DNA of 64,000 nt, taken from assembly GCF_052327305.1 (NCBI RefSeq), contig NZ_CP182486.1, positions 2,170,001 through 2,234,000 of the forward strand, written 5' to 3'. Source of the stretch: Sphingobium sp052327305. Its GTDB lineage: Bacteria > Pseudomonadota > Alphaproteobacteria > Sphingomonadales > Sphingomonadaceae. The notes under the pieces were generated by a model. That model searched no databases. It was not told where the DNA came from and worked only from the letters and a program-made list of their open reading frames with translations. Position numbers and translations under genes: made by a program. Of the stretch, positions 54,421 to 63,663 are shown piece after piece (position 1 is the first letter of the stretch; the number at the start of each line of letters is the position of its first letter).

Positions 54421-55556
54421 AGCAGGACCATGTGATTGCGATGGACGAGGACAGCGCGGCCCGGTTCACCCAGCAACTGCGCGACATCCTCGCTGCGCCG
54501 GCCAATGATGCGCGCAGCGTCCGCGCTGTCATACTCGGCAAGGCCGCGAGCGAGGCGGGCGCCGTCCGGCCCTACGACGTCAATTACATCGCCACGCGCG
54601 TAAGTGCCGCTCGTGGACGTGACGCCGGCGGGCAGAAGACTGCGGCCTTTGGAGAGTGCGGTGGCGGCTCCGGCGTCGATCATGATCGCGCCCTTGACCG
54701 TGAGACGCCCGGCCAGCCAGTCCTTGCGGGCGCCGCGCCGGGCCGCGCCCTTGAATATGGTGCCGCGCGCCCCGGCGGCCCATGCGCCCAGCGGCGCATC
54801 GACCCGGCCCGAGACAATGGCGAGATGCGCACCCGCGCCTGTGGCGATGCGGGCCGCCTCGATTTTCGAAATCATGCCACCCGAACCCATGCCGGACGCG
54901 GAATCGGCATCGGCCATCGCGGCGATCGCCCCGTCGATCCGCGGAACGAAGGGGATGTGAGCGGCATCGGCATGGCGGTGAGGATTGGCGGTATAAAGGC
55001 CGTCAATGTCCGACAGAAGGAGAACGGCGTCGGCGCGTGCCGCCTGACCGATGCGCGCGGCGAGGCGATCATTGTCGCCAAAGCGGATTTCCTCGGTCGC
55101 GACGCTGTCATTCTCGTTGATGACGGGCACGACGCCCAGACCAAGGAGACGCTCCAGCGTGGCGGAGGCATTGAGGTAGCGTCGCCGATCTTCGAGATCG
55201 CCCAGCGTGACCAGCATCTGCGCGGCGGTCAGGTCGTGAGATGCGAAGAGGTCGGCCCAGACCTGGCTGAGCGCAATCTGGCCGACAGCGGCAGCGGCCT
55301 GTGCGTCCTCCAGCGTGGCGCGCCCACCCTTTGCAAGGCCGAGCCAACGTGCCCCAAGCGCGATTGCCCCGGAGGAGACCACGATGATCGCCTGACCGGC
55401 GGCGCGTCGTGCGGCAAGCTCCGTGACAAGGCCCGCCAGCCAGTCCCGCCGAACCGTGCCGTCGCCATCGACCAACAAGGCCGATCCGACCTTGACGACG
55501 AGGCTGCGGACTTTGCCGGGAAGGAAACCGGTGAGTTCGCTCAGATCGGCGACCAT
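54417..55556 (-). CDS. proB: Glutamate 5-kinase
   Basis: First step of proline synthesis, 379 residues: N-terminal amino-acid kinase fold (VVKVGSALLV, SSGAIALGARWLG, NDRLAARIGQAARADAVLLLSDIDGLY) and C-terminal PUA domain (about 275-360). It overlaps obgE by 16 bases and is coupled with the epimerase gene after it. Feedback inhibition by proline is expected of the family. Confidence 0.95.
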   Translation of the reverse strand: MVADLSELTGFLPGKVRSLVVKVGSALLVDGDGTVRRDWLAGLVTELAARRAAGQAIIVVSSGAIALGARWLGLAKGGRATLEDAQAAAAVGQIALSQVWADLFASHDLTAAQMLVTLGDLEDRRRYLNASATLERLLGLGVVPVINENDSVATEEIRFGDNDRLAARIGQAARADAVLLLSDIDGLYTANPHRHADAAHIPFVPRIDGAIAAMADADSASGMGSGGMISKIEAARIATGAGAHLAIVSGRVDAPLGAWAAGARGTIFKGAARRGARKDWLAGRLTVKGAIMIDAGAATALSKGRSLLPAGVTSTSGTYARGDVIDVVGPDGARLARGLAEYDSADAARIIGRRSEDVAQLLGEPGRAVLVHRNHMVLL

Positions 55557-56608
55557 GTCGTCGCTCCGTCGTCGCCCTCATCCTCCTCATCGAACGCGCC
55601 GTCGGCGCCGCCGGTGGTCGCTTCGCCCAGCAACGGCAGGATGGCGTCGAGCAGATCCTCGACGCCTGCGCCGGTTGCGCCCGAAATGCAGCGAATATCG
55701 TCGGCCCCGGCTTCGGTGAGTTGTTCGGCAATGTCTGCCATCAACTCCTCGTCGAGCAAGTCGGCCTTGTTGAGCACGACGATCTGGGGCTTTTCGTCCA
55801 GTCCGCCGCCATAGGCCGACAGTTCGTCCATGACGATGCGCCATGCCTCGGCCGGATCGTCGCCCGTGGCGTCGATGAGATGCAGGAGCACCCGGCAGCG
55901 CTCGATATGACCAAGGAACCGGTCGCCGACGCCAGCGCCTTCGGCCGCGCCCTCGATAAGGCCGGGAATGTCGGCCACGACGAACTCGCGGCCCTTGTGG
56001 CTGACAACGCCCAGCTGCGGGCGCGTGGTGGTGAAGGCATAGGCGCCGACTTTCGCCTTGGCATTGCTCACCTGATTGATGAAGGTGGACTTGCCGGCAT
56101 TAGGCATGCCGACGAGGCCGACGTCCGCGAGGAGTTTGAGGCGCAGCCACACCCACATCTCTTCGCCCGGCCAGCCGGTGCCATGCTGGCGAGGCGCGCG
56201 ATTGGTCGATGACTTGTAGCTCGCATTGCCCCGGCCACCGTCTCCGCCGGGCAGGAAAACGAGGCTTTCGCCGGGCTTGGTTAGATCCGCGAGCAGAGTG
56301 CGCTCGTCATCATCTGCGAGAATTTGCGTGCCCACGGGCACCTTGATGACGAGATCGCGCCCGCCCGCGCCGGTGCGGTCGCCACCCTCGCCATGGCCAC
56401 CGCGTGGCGCCTTGAAATGCTGGGTGTAACGGAAGTCGATAAGCGTGTTGAGGCCGGGCACCGCCTCGAAGATGATGTCTCCGCCCTTGCCGCCATTGCC
56501 GCCATTGGGGCCGCCATATTGAATATATTTCTCGCGCCGGAAGCTGACCGCGCCGGGACCGCCGGTGCCGGAACGAATGTAGATTTTTGCCTGATCGAGG
56601 AAATGCAT
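55541..56608 (-). CDS. obgE: Obg-family ribosome-associated GTPase
   Basis: An essential GTPase linked to 50S assembly, 355 residues. The N-terminal Gly-rich Obg fold (SGTGGPGAVSFRREK, GPNGGNGGKGGD), the G domain (GMPNAGKST, DIPGLIEGAAEGAGVG, LNKADL) and an acidic C-terminal tail are clear. Start at 56608 preceded by AGG. Overlaps proB. Confidence 0.96.
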   Translation of the reverse strand: MHFLDQAKIYIRSGTGGPGAVSFRREKYIQYGGPNGGNGGKGGDIIFEAVPGLNTLIDFRYTQHFKAPRGGHGEGGDRTGAGGRDLVIKVPVGTQILADDDERTLLADLTKPGESLVFLPGGDGGRGNASYKSSTNRAPRQHGTGWPGEEMWVWLRLKLLADVGLVGMPNAGKSTFINQVSNAKAKVGAYAFTTTRPQLGVVSHKGREFVVADIPGLIEGAAEGAGVGDRFLGHIERCRVLLHLIDATGDDPAEAWRIVMDELSAYGGGLDEKPQIVVLNKADLLDEELMADIAEQLTEAGADDIRCISGATGAGVEDLLDAILPLLGEATTGGADGAFDEEDEGDDGATTWSPI

Positions 56609-56695
56609 GGCGGCCCTATAGAGCGAATTGGCGCCGCGGGGAAACGACTTGCGTTGCGCAATTGCCGGACGGGCGAATATGCTCGTGACAAGAGG

Positions 56696-56727
56696 CGGCC
56701 GGCCTCTCGCCAAGGAGAAGCCGGCCG
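56696..56727. terminator. GC-rich hairpin between GNAT gene and obgE
   Basis: CGGCCGG (56696-56702) pairs with CCGGCCG (56721-56727), extended inside by CTCTC against GAGAAG-like bases. It lies after the GNAT stop on the minus strand and before obgE. No T run follows, so function as a terminator is likely but not strong. Confidence 0.45.
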
Positions 56728-56762
56728 TACTGCGCTAATGGCAGTGGAGGAGCGTGGGTGGA

Positions 56763-57341
56763 TCAGGCAGCGGCGAAGCGCGCGTCTCCGTAAACCTCGT
56801 CGGCCGGGTCGTCATTGCATCGCATCCCCGCCTCGCCACGGTTTTCGAATTCGGCGCAGAGCACCTCCTCGCCACGCGCGATGCTGTAACGCCGCGTGAA
56901 TTCGCCTGTGGGACGGAAGCCAAGCTTGCGAAGCACCCGGCCAGAGGCGGGATTGTCGACGAAATGCCCGGCGCGGATTGCGCTATGACCGCACGCGCGC
57001 GCCATGCACAGCACCGCCCGCGCGGCTTCCGTGGCGAAACCGAGGCCCCAATAGGGCTGGCCGATCCAGTAGCCGAGCTCCACATCGCCCTCCTCGTTGC
57101 GGTGGAGGCCGCAGCCGCCGACGAGTCGCGGCGCACCGTTGGTGCGCGAGAAGGCGAGCAGCCGGGGAAAAAGCGGATCATGGTCTTTCCCAATGAAATC
57201 GAGCGCTTCCGCCTCGCCATAAGGGAACGGCATGCGCGACACGTTCCGCGCCACAGTACCATCGGCGAGCAGATGAGCGAGCTGGAGGGCGTCTTCACGC
57301 CAGCCGGGACGCAGCAGCAGTCTTTCAGTGCGAGCAAACAT
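56763..57341 (-). CDS. GNAT acetyltransferase (RimJ/RimL-like)
   Basis: A 192-residue acetyltransferase: ERLLLRPGW start and LGYWIGQPYWGLGFATEAARAV with the acetyl-CoA loop. Start at 57341 gives MFARTERLLLRPG, the usual family beginning. The substrate is unknown; relatives acetylate ribosomal protein N-termini, but many are drug- or metabolite-modifying. Confidence 0.85.
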   Translation of the reverse strand: MFARTERLLLRPGWREDALQLAHLLADGTVARNVSRMPFPYGEAEALDFIGKDHDPLFPRLLAFSRTNGAPRLVGGCGLHRNEEGDVELGYWIGQPYWGLGFATEAARAVLCMARACGHSAIRAGHFVDNPASGRVLRKLGFRPTGEFTRRYSIARGEEVLCAEFENRGEAGMRCNDDPADEVYGDARFAAA

Positions 57342-57478
57342 CAGTCCTGTCTCCCAAGGCGCGCGGATATACCGCACTTAGATGACGCTCCCGAGACAGC
57401 GACCATCGCTCTGAACGGGCCTGACGCCCGCTTGCGGTGCAAACGCCTTGTCGGCAGCTAAGATCCAAGGAAGACAAG

Positions 57479-57509
57479 AAAAAAGGGAGGAGGGGCGACC
57501 CCTTCTCCC
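57479..57509 (-). terminator. Rho-independent terminator of the rplU-rpmA operon
   Basis: On the minus strand an 11-bp stem with one mismatch (GGGAGAAGGGG with CCCCTCCTCCC) closes a three-base TCG loop and is followed by TTTTTT. It lies about 75 bases after the rpmA stop codon, which explains the end of the L21-L27 unit. Confidence 0.85.
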
Positions 57510-57582
57510 TTGGTTTGCTGGGGACCCGTCTCCGGGTCACCAAGGGACCGCCCACTGGACGATCCCTGTGTCGATCGTCCGA

Positions 57583-57852
57583 TTACTCGGCTGCTTCCGC
57601 CATCATGTCCACGGACACGAACTTGCGACCGAGCTTGCCGTCGTGGAACACCACGCGACCCTCGGAGAGGGCAAAAAGGGTATGATCCTTGCCGATGCCG
57701 ACATTACGGCCCGGGTAGAACTTCGTGCCGCGCTGACGGACGAGAATGTTGCCGCCGATCACTTGCTGACCGCCGAACTTCTTGACGCCGAGGCGCTTCG
57801 ACTCAGAATCGCGACCGTTGCGCGACGAGCCGCCAGCTTTCTTGTGTGCCAT
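57583..57852 (-). CDS. rpmA: Ribosomal protein bL27
   Basis: An 89-residue 50S protein near the peptidyl-transferase centre. The N-terminus AHKKAGGSSRNGRDSESKRLG is the canonical form without the cleaved Firmicutes extension. It follows rplU by 27 bases and ends at a strong terminator. Confidence 0.97.
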   Translation of the reverse strand: MAHKKAGGSSRNGRDSESKRLGVKKFGGQQVIGGNILVRQRGTKFYPGRNVGIGKDHTLFALSEGRVVFHDGKLGRKFVSVDMMAEAAE

Positions 57853-57879
57853 GGTGCGTTACTCCTCTTGCGTTCCGTC

Positions 57880-58230
57880 TCAGGCCTCGGCCGGGGCTGC
57901 GTCCGCCTTCTTGGCGGCGGTTTTCTTCTTCTCGCCACCGATGGCAACGATCTTGAGGATCGTGTGCTGCTGGCGGTGACCGTTGCGACGGCGATAATTG
58001 TGGCGGCGACGCTTCTTGAAGACGATGACCTTCTCGCCCTTCGCCTGCGCCACGATCTCAGCCGAGACAGTGAGGCCCTTGACGTCCTTGAGGTCGGCGC
58101 CTTCGCCGGCAAGGAGGATGTCATCCAGCGTCACGGAATCGCCGGCATTGCCTGCCAGCTTCTCGACGACGATCTTGTCTCCGGCGGCGACGCGATATTG
58201 CTTGCCGCCCGTGCGCACGATTGCGAACAT
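57880..58230 (-). CDS. rplU: Ribosomal protein bL21
   Basis: A 116-residue 50S protein: MFAIVRTGGKQYRV at the start and FKKRRRHNYRRRNGHRQ with the RNA-binding basic tail, then a Lys/Ala-rich C-terminal extension. The ATG at 58230 is preceded by AGCGAGACCC. First gene of the rplU-rpmA operon. Confidence 0.97.
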   Translation of the reverse strand: MFAIVRTGGKQYRVAAGDKIVVEKLAGNAGDSVTLDDILLAGEGADLKDVKGLTVSAEIVAQAKGEKVIVFKKRRRHNYRRRNGHRQQHTILKIVAIGGEKKKTAAKKADAAPAEA

Positions 58231-58441
58231 GGGTCTCGCTTCTCTCAACAAACTGCTTGGCGCACATGATCGAGGCCGGCACTGAAAGATGCCCGCCCGC
58301 GAGCCATAAGCGCGGGAAAGCGGCCCGATAGTGGAAGCGGCCTGCACTGTCAATGCTGCACGGGGGGATTCTCCCGCCTTCGTGGGTGCTTTTTCGGTGG
58401 GTTCCGCGCGGGCCGTTGAAGCACTCGATGCTGTGTCCTAC

Positions 58442-58966
58442 ATGCGCGTGATGTTACGCCGTTTCGCCAGTTTTCTTGCTTTGCTCGCCTTTGGCAGCGT
58501 CGACGTGCACGCCGCCACCACGATGCGTGCATGGCCCTCGCTGGCCAAGCGCCCGATCGAGGATCAGCGGGACAGCGACGTGCCGCAGGCCGAATCGGCG
58601 GCGCCGGCTCCCGTCGATCCCGCGCTTTCCCCGGATGCGGCCCGGTTGGTCGCGCAAGGGCAGCAGGGCGTGGTGGCGTTCGACAAGGTCGTATCTGCCG
58701 CGCAGAGCGCTGTCAGCCGGGCCGGAACCGCGCCTGTCTCCAGCGAAAACTGGGTACAGGCCCAGGCGCAGATCAGCGCGCTTGATTCCGCTCGTTATGA
58801 CAGCGTGGCGGCGCTCGCCGGGCTCGACACACTTTATGTGTCGACGATGGGGACCGGCGTGCCTGTAGGCACGGCGCTGATTCGCGAGCGGGACATGCTT
58901 GCCTTGGCCGTCGATCGCCAGAATGATGCGCTTGATCGACTTCGCCAGAGCCTCAGGCAGCCCTGA
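58442..58966 (+). CDS. Secreted hypothetical protein
   Basis: A 174-residue protein with a signal peptide (FASFLALLAFGSVDVHAATT) and an Ala/Gln-rich, mostly helical mature part. Start at 58442 or 58451; the longer start at 58331 is probably spurious. No domain recognised; a periplasmic location is likely. It lies divergent to rplU and convergent to the carbonic anhydrase gene. Confidence 0.65.
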   Translation: MRVMLRRFASFLALLAFGSVDVHAATTMRAWPSLAKRPIEDQRDSDVPQAESAAPAPVDPALSPDAARLVAQGQQGVVAFDKVVSAAQSAVSRAGTAPVSSENWVQAQAQISALDSARYDSVAALAGLDTLYVSTMGTGVPVGTALIRERDMLALAVDRQNDALDRLRQSLRQP

Positions 58967-59018
58967 GGCCTTCCCTCTTTCAGCGCTGGCGGGCTGCCGC
59001 TTGCACTGAGGTGGAGCG

Positions 59019-59570
59019 TCAGCCCAATCCGGCCAGCGCGGCCCGGTGCTTCTCGGCCGCCTCGACATAATGGGTGACGCCGCTCTGCATGCCCGCGATC
59101 GCCGCATCATCGAGATCGCGCATGAACTTGGCCGGGCGGCCGGACCATAGCTGGCGCGCGGGGATGCGCTTGCCCGGTGTCAGCATCGCGCCGGCCGCGA
59201 GCATCGCGTCGCCCTCTACCACGCAGCGATCCATGACGATGGTGCCGAGGCCAATGAAGGCGCGATCCATGAGTGTGCAGCCATGCAGCATCACCATATG
59301 GCCAATGAGCACGTCCTCGCCAATGACGGTGGGGCAGCCGCCGTCGCCATCATGATCGCCTTCGACGTGGATAACGGTGCCATCCTGAATGTTCGATCGG
59401 GCGCCGACGCTGATCCGGTGAATGTCGCCGCGCAGGACGCAGTTGTACCACACGCTGGCCTGCGGCCCGATTTCCACATCGCCAATGATGATCGCGCCTG
59501 GCGCGATGAAGGCCGTGTCGTGAATCTTCGGAGTCTTCCCATTGATGGGCAGGATGAGGGGCTTGGTCAT
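59019..59570 (-). CDS. Gamma-class carbonic anhydrase-like protein
   Basis: A 183-residue left-handed beta-helix hexapeptide protein: SVWYNCVLRGDIHRISVGARSNIQDGTVIH is the classic gamma-CA/YrdA/PaaY block, with ligand His in QDGTVIHVEGDHDG and GHMVMLHGC. It may bind zinc, but many YrdA-like members have no measurable CA activity. Its start overlaps the stop of the gene before it. Confidence 0.92.
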   Translation of the reverse strand: MTKPLILPINGKTPKIHDTAFIAPGAIIIGDVEIGPQASVWYNCVLRGDIHRISVGARSNIQDGTVIHVEGDHDGDGGCPTVIGEDVLIGHMVMLHGCTLMDRAFIGLGTIVMDRCVVEGDAMLAAGAMLTPGKRIPARQLWSGRPAKFMRDLDDAAIAGMQSGVTHYVEAAEKHRAALAGLG

Positions 59571-60169
59571 GTGGCCATCGGCTCCTGTTGAGCGCGCCAG
59601 TCGGCGTGCGTGATCGCGTAGATCATGGTTGGATTGTCAGTTGCGGGATAGTCCGGGTCGACATAGTCGAGGTCGGCCAGTCGTTCCATGCCCAGCCTCT
59701 GCATGAGGCGCCAGGACGCCGGATTGCTCTGAGACGTTTGTCCGTAGATCACGGATTTGCCCAGTGTTTCAAACGCCATGGCGAGCACGCCACGGGCGGC
59801 TTCCGTCGCATAGCCCCGGCCCCAGCAGTCCGCGCGCAGCGTCCAGCCGATCTGCGGTTGATCCCTGAGGGCGGGCGGAGCCACCTCCGTCTCGATGGGC
59901 GCGAGGCCGCAATGGCCAATCAGCAGGCCATCGTCCTTGCGCTCGACCATCATGAAGGAATAGCCGAATCGCGCCCATCCTTCCGCCTTGCGGACGAAGC
60001 TCTGCGCGACTTCATCGGGCGTGCGCGGCCCGCCCAGATTGGCCAGCACCTGAGGCGTGTTCATGTGCGCGAGCCAGACGGCCTGGTCGCCCTCCGCCTC
60101 CTTGCGCAACCGCAGGCGCGCCGTCTCCAGAATGACCTCAGGGCTGGATTCGGCCCCCGGTTCAGCCAT
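59567..60169 (-). CDS. GNAT acetyltransferase
   Basis: A 200-residue acetyltransferase: ILETARLRLRKEAEGD start, RDQPQIGWTLRADCWGRGYATEAARGV containing the acetyl-CoA loop, and SNPASWRLMQRLGMERLADLDYVD. It overlaps both neighbours (hemB by eight bases, carbonic anhydrase by four), so the three genes are one operon. Substrate unknown. Confidence 0.87.
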   Translation of the reverse strand: MAEPGAESSPEVILETARLRLRKEAEGDQAVWLAHMNTPQVLANLGGPRTPDEVAQSFVRKAEGWARFGYSFMMVERKDDGLLIGHCGLAPIETEVAPPALRDQPQIGWTLRADCWGRGYATEAARGVLAMAFETLGKSVIYGQTSQSNPASWRLMQRLGMERLADLDYVDPDYPATDNPTMIYAITHADWRAQQEPMAT

Positions 60170-61172
60170 TGAGGAGCCTCGCGGCGTGCAGTGCGTGATA
60201 GGTGAGAACGCCGGTGCAGCCCGCCCGCTTGAACGCCATCAGCGTCTCCATGACCAGCGCATCGCGGTCTCCCGCACCTACGGCGGCGGCAGCCTCGATC
60301 ATCGCATATTCGCCGCTCACCTGATAGGCGAAGACCGGCACAGCGAACGCATCCTTCACGCGCGCCACGACATCGAGATAGGGGAGGCCGGGTTTCACCA
60401 TCACGCTGTCCGCGCCCTCGGCGATGTCGAGCGCCACTTCCCGCAGAGCTTCCGCGCCGTTGGCCGGGTCCATCTGATAGCTCTTCTTGTCGCCCTTCAG
60501 GAGGCCGCCCGAGCCGACCGCATCGCGGAACGGACCATAGAAGGCGCTCGCATATTTGGCGGCATAGGCCATGATCTGGACATTGGCATGGCCTTCCTCC
60601 TCCAGGGCCTGCCGGATGGCGCCGACGCGGCCGTCCATCATGTCGGACGGCGCAATGATGTCCGCACCGGCCGCTGCCTGATTGAGCGACTGACCGATCA
60701 GCATGTCGACGGTGGCGTCGTTCACGACATAGCCCGCCTCGTCGATGAGGCCATCCTGCCCGTGGGCAGTGTAGGGGTCCAGCGCGACATCGGTCAGCAG
60801 ACCGATCTCCGGCACGGCGTCCTTGATCGCGCGGATCGCCTGACACATGAGATTGTCCGGATTGAGCGCTTCGCTGCCGTCGTCATTCCGCCGGTCGACC
60901 TGCGTATTGGGAAAGAGCGCGAGGCAAGGAATGCCCTCGGTTGCGGCCTCTTTTGCGCGCGCCACGGCAAGATCCACTGACCAGCGCGAGACGCCGGGCA
61001 GGCTGGCGATCGGCGTTTCCACGCCTTTGCCCTCGGTCACGAACAGCGGCCAGATGAAATCAGCGGGGGAGAGGCGATGCTCGGCGTGCATCGCGCGGCT
61101 CCATGCGGACGCACGGATGCGGCGCAGGCGCAGGGCGGGATAGGCGGCGGACGGGGCAGGGCGCTGGCTCAT
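60162..61172 (-). CDS. hemB: Delta-aminolevulinic acid dehydratase (porphobilinogen synthase)
   Basis: Second step of the common tetrapyrrole pathway, 336 residues. The two Schiff-base lysines sit in MAYAAKYASAFYGP and SVMVKPGLPYLD. The metal site reads DVALDPYTAHGQDG with Asp where zinc enzymes have Cys (CxC), so this is the Mg/K type common in alphaproteobacteria. Start at 61172 (MSQRPAPS) chosen; longer starts at 61226 lack support. Confidence 0.96.
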   Translation of the reverse strand: MSQRPAPSAAYPALRLRRIRASAWSRAMHAEHRLSPADFIWPLFVTEGKGVETPIASLPGVSRWSVDLAVARAKEAATEGIPCLALFPNTQVDRRNDDGSEALNPDNLMCQAIRAIKDAVPEIGLLTDVALDPYTAHGQDGLIDEAGYVVNDATVDMLIGQSLNQAAAGADIIAPSDMMDGRVGAIRQALEEEGHANVQIMAYAAKYASAFYGPFRDAVGSGGLLKGDKKSYQMDPANGAEALREVALDIAEGADSVMVKPGLPYLDVVARVKDAFAVPVFAYQVSGEYAMIEAAAAVGAGDRDALVMETLMAFKRAGCTGVLTYHALHAARLLNG

Positions 61173-61267
61173 GCCTGCGCGATAGGCGCTGACGCGCGGT
61201 GCATCAAGCATTGCGGGCGTTCGCAACGGCTCTGTTCAAGCTGACTCGCCCTTGTTATCGCCTTGCC

Positions 61268-63559
61268 ATGACCGATTTTCGCGATCCGCTCGACAGCATC
61301 CGGGACCATCCGTTCGACTCGGCGCTTTCCGAGCGCTATCTCGTCTATGCGCTGTCCACGATCACGGCGCGATCATTGCCGGATCTGCGCGACGGGCTGA
61401 AGCCCGTGCATCGCCGGCTGCTCTGGGCCATGCGCCTGCTGAGGCTGGAGCCGGCCGGGGCCAATCCCGACATCCTCGTCTCGAACCCCGCGCGTAACAC
61501 CACTGGCTACAAGAAATGCGCGCGCGTGGTGGGCGACGTGATCGGCAAATATCACCCGCATGGCGACGCATCGGTCTATGACGCGATGGTCCGCCTCGCG
61601 CAGGACTTTTCGCTGCGCACGCCGCTTGTCGACGGTCAGGGCAATTTCGGCAATATCGACGGGGATAACGCCGCCGCGATGCGTTACACCGAGGCGCGGC
61701 TGACCCAGGCCGCTGCCGACCTCATGGCGGGGCTCGATCAGGGCACGGTCGATTTTCGCCCGACTTATAATGGCGAGGACGAGGAGCCGGAGGTTTTCCC
61801 CGGCCTCTTCCCCAATCTTCTGGCCAATGGCGCCTCCGGCATTGCGGTGGGCATGGCGACCAGCATTCCGCCCCACAATGTTGCGGAAATACTCGATGCG
61901 GCGAGCCTGCTCATCGATCAGCCGGACGCGGACCATGCCGCCCTGATGGCAATCGTGCGCGGGCCGGACTTCCCCACTGGCGGCTTGCTTGTCGACCCGC
62001 CGTCGCTCATTTCCGATGCTTACGCGTCCGGGCGCGGCTCCATGCGGGTGCGTGCGCGCTGGCACAAGGAGGATGAAGGGCGCGGCACATGGGTGGCGGT
62101 GATCGACGAAATCCCGTTCCAAGTGCAGAAAGGCAAGCTGATTGAGCAGATCGCAGCGCTCATCAACGACAAGAAACTCCCCATTCTTGCCGATGTGCGC
62201 GACGAGTCCGACGCGGTGTTGCGGATCGTACTGGAGCCGCGCGCCCGCACGGTCGACCCTGACGTGCTGATGGACAGTCTCTTCCGCCTCTCCGATCTGG
62301 AAGTGCGCTTCCCGCTCAACATGAACGTGCTCGGTGCTGATCGCACGCCGCGCGTGATGGGGCTGGGCGACGTACTGAAGGCCTGGCTGATCCATCAGAT
62401 CGACGTGTTGGTGCGGCGCGCTCGCCACCGCATCGAGCAGGTCGAGGGCCGGCTGGAGCTGCTCGAAGGCTATATCGTCGCCTATCTCAATCTCGACCGG
62501 GTCATCGAGATCATCCGGACGGAAGACGAGCCCAAGCCCGTGATGATGGCGGAGTTCCAGCTGACTGACCGCCAGGCAGAAGCGATCCTCAACATGCGGC
62601 TGCGTTCACTGCGCAAGCTGGAGGAAATGGAGCTGCGCCGCGAGCGGGACGATCTCGCAAAGGAGCGCGAGGAGCTTCAGAAGCTCGTCGAAAGTCCGGC
62701 ACGGCAGCGCACTCGCCTCAAGAAGGACATCGCCGCGCTGCGCGCACGCTACGCCCCGGAAAGCGGGATCGGCGCGCGCCGCACTGCGGTCGAGGAGGCT
62801 GCGCCCGCCCGCGAGATTCCACTTGAGGCCATGATCGAACGGGAGCCGATCACCGTCATCATGTCTCAGCGCGGATGGATCCGGGCCATGAAAGGCCATG
62901 TCGATCTTGGGTCGACCGATGCGCTCAAGTTCAAGGAAGGGGACGGACCCGCCTTCGCCTTCCATGCGCAGACCACGGACAAACTGCTGCTCTTCGGCAG
63001 CGATGGCAGGGTCTTCACGCTGGGCGCGGACAAGCTGCCCGGTGGCAGAGGTTTTGGCGAGCCGGTGCGGCTGATGATCGATCTGGCCAATGAGACCGGC
63101 ATCGTCGCCCTCATGTCGGCGCGAACCGGCGGCAAGCTGCTCCTCGCCGCATCGGACGGGCGCGGTTTCGTTGCGGACATGGCGGAGATCATCGCGGAGA
63201 CGCGCAAGGGGCGACAGGTCGTCAACCTCAAGGACAAGGCCGTGCTGAAGGTCGTGCGCGCCATTGCGAGCGGGGCGGACACCGTGGCAGTGATGGGCGA
63301 CAACCGGAAGCTGGTGATCTTCCCGCTTTCCGAATTGCCCGAGATGACACGTGGGCAGGGCGTCACTCTGCAACGCTACCGCGATGGCGGACTGGCCGAC
63401 GCGACGACACTGGTGCTCGCCGACGGCCTCAGCTGGACCATGGGCGGCGAAAGCGGGCGGACGAGGACCGAGACCGACCTCCTGCCGTGGCGTTCGGCGC
63501 GGGGAGCGGGCGGGCGAATGCCCCCCAACGGTTTTCCGCGCGATAACCGTTTCGGATAG
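61268..63559 (+). CDS. parC: DNA topoisomerase IV subunit A
   Basis: Decatenates chromosomes with ParE, 763 residues. Catalytic Tyr140 in MRYTEARL. The quinolone-determining segment reads GKYHPHGDASVYDAM: Ala101 stands where E. coli ParC has Ser80, and Asp replaces Glu84. The C-terminal beta-pinwheel is shorter than in GyrA and has no GyrA-box, which supports ParC. Start at 61268 from the longer in-frame ORF. Divergent from hemB. Confidence 0.94.
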   Translation: MTDFRDPLDSIRDHPFDSALSERYLVYALSTITARSLPDLRDGLKPVHRRLLWAMRLLRLEPAGANPDILVSNPARNTTGYKKCARVVGDVIGKYHPHGDASVYDAMVRLAQDFSLRTPLVDGQGNFGNIDGDNAAAMRYTEARLTQAAADLMAGLDQGTVDFRPTYNGEDEEPEVFPGLFPNLLANGASGIAVGMATSIPPHNVAEILDAASLLIDQPDADHAALMAIVRGPDFPTGGLLVDPPSLISDAYASGRGSMRVRARWHKEDEGRGTWVAVIDEIPFQVQKGKLIEQIAALINDKKLPILADVRDESDAVLRIVLEPRARTVDPDVLMDSLFRLSDLEVRFPLNMNVLGADRTPRVMGLGDVLKAWLIHQIDVLVRRARHRIEQVEGRLELLEGYIVAYLNLDRVIEIIRTEDEPKPVMMAEFQLTDRQAEAILNMRLRSLRKLEEMELRRERDDLAKEREELQKLVESPARQRTRLKKDIAALRARYAPESGIGARRTAVEEAAPAREIPLEAMIEREPITVIMSQRGWIRAMKGHVDLGSTDALKFKEGDGPAFAFHAQTTDKLLLFGSDGRVFTLGADKLPGGRGFGEPVRLMIDLANETGIVALMSARTGGKLLLAASDGRGFVADMAEIIAETRKGRQVVNLKDKAVLKVVRAIASGADTVAVMGDNRKLVIFPLSELPEMTRGQGVTLQRYRDGGLADATTLVLADGLSWTMGGESGRTRTETDLLPWRSARGAGGRMPPNGFPRDNRFG

Positions 63560-63663
63560 GTAACGGGCGAATCTTTCCAAGGGTTGAAGGCGGCACCGCT
63601 ACGAAATACTGATATTTCGGCAGTTTAACCTTCGTTTACCCTGTCGCGGCTACAAACGGTTTC

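Noticed and set aside
57236..57262. GGAAC followed by CGTT, an EcfG-like promoter
   Set aside because: The spacer is 13 bases instead of 16-17 and it lies inside the GNAT gene.
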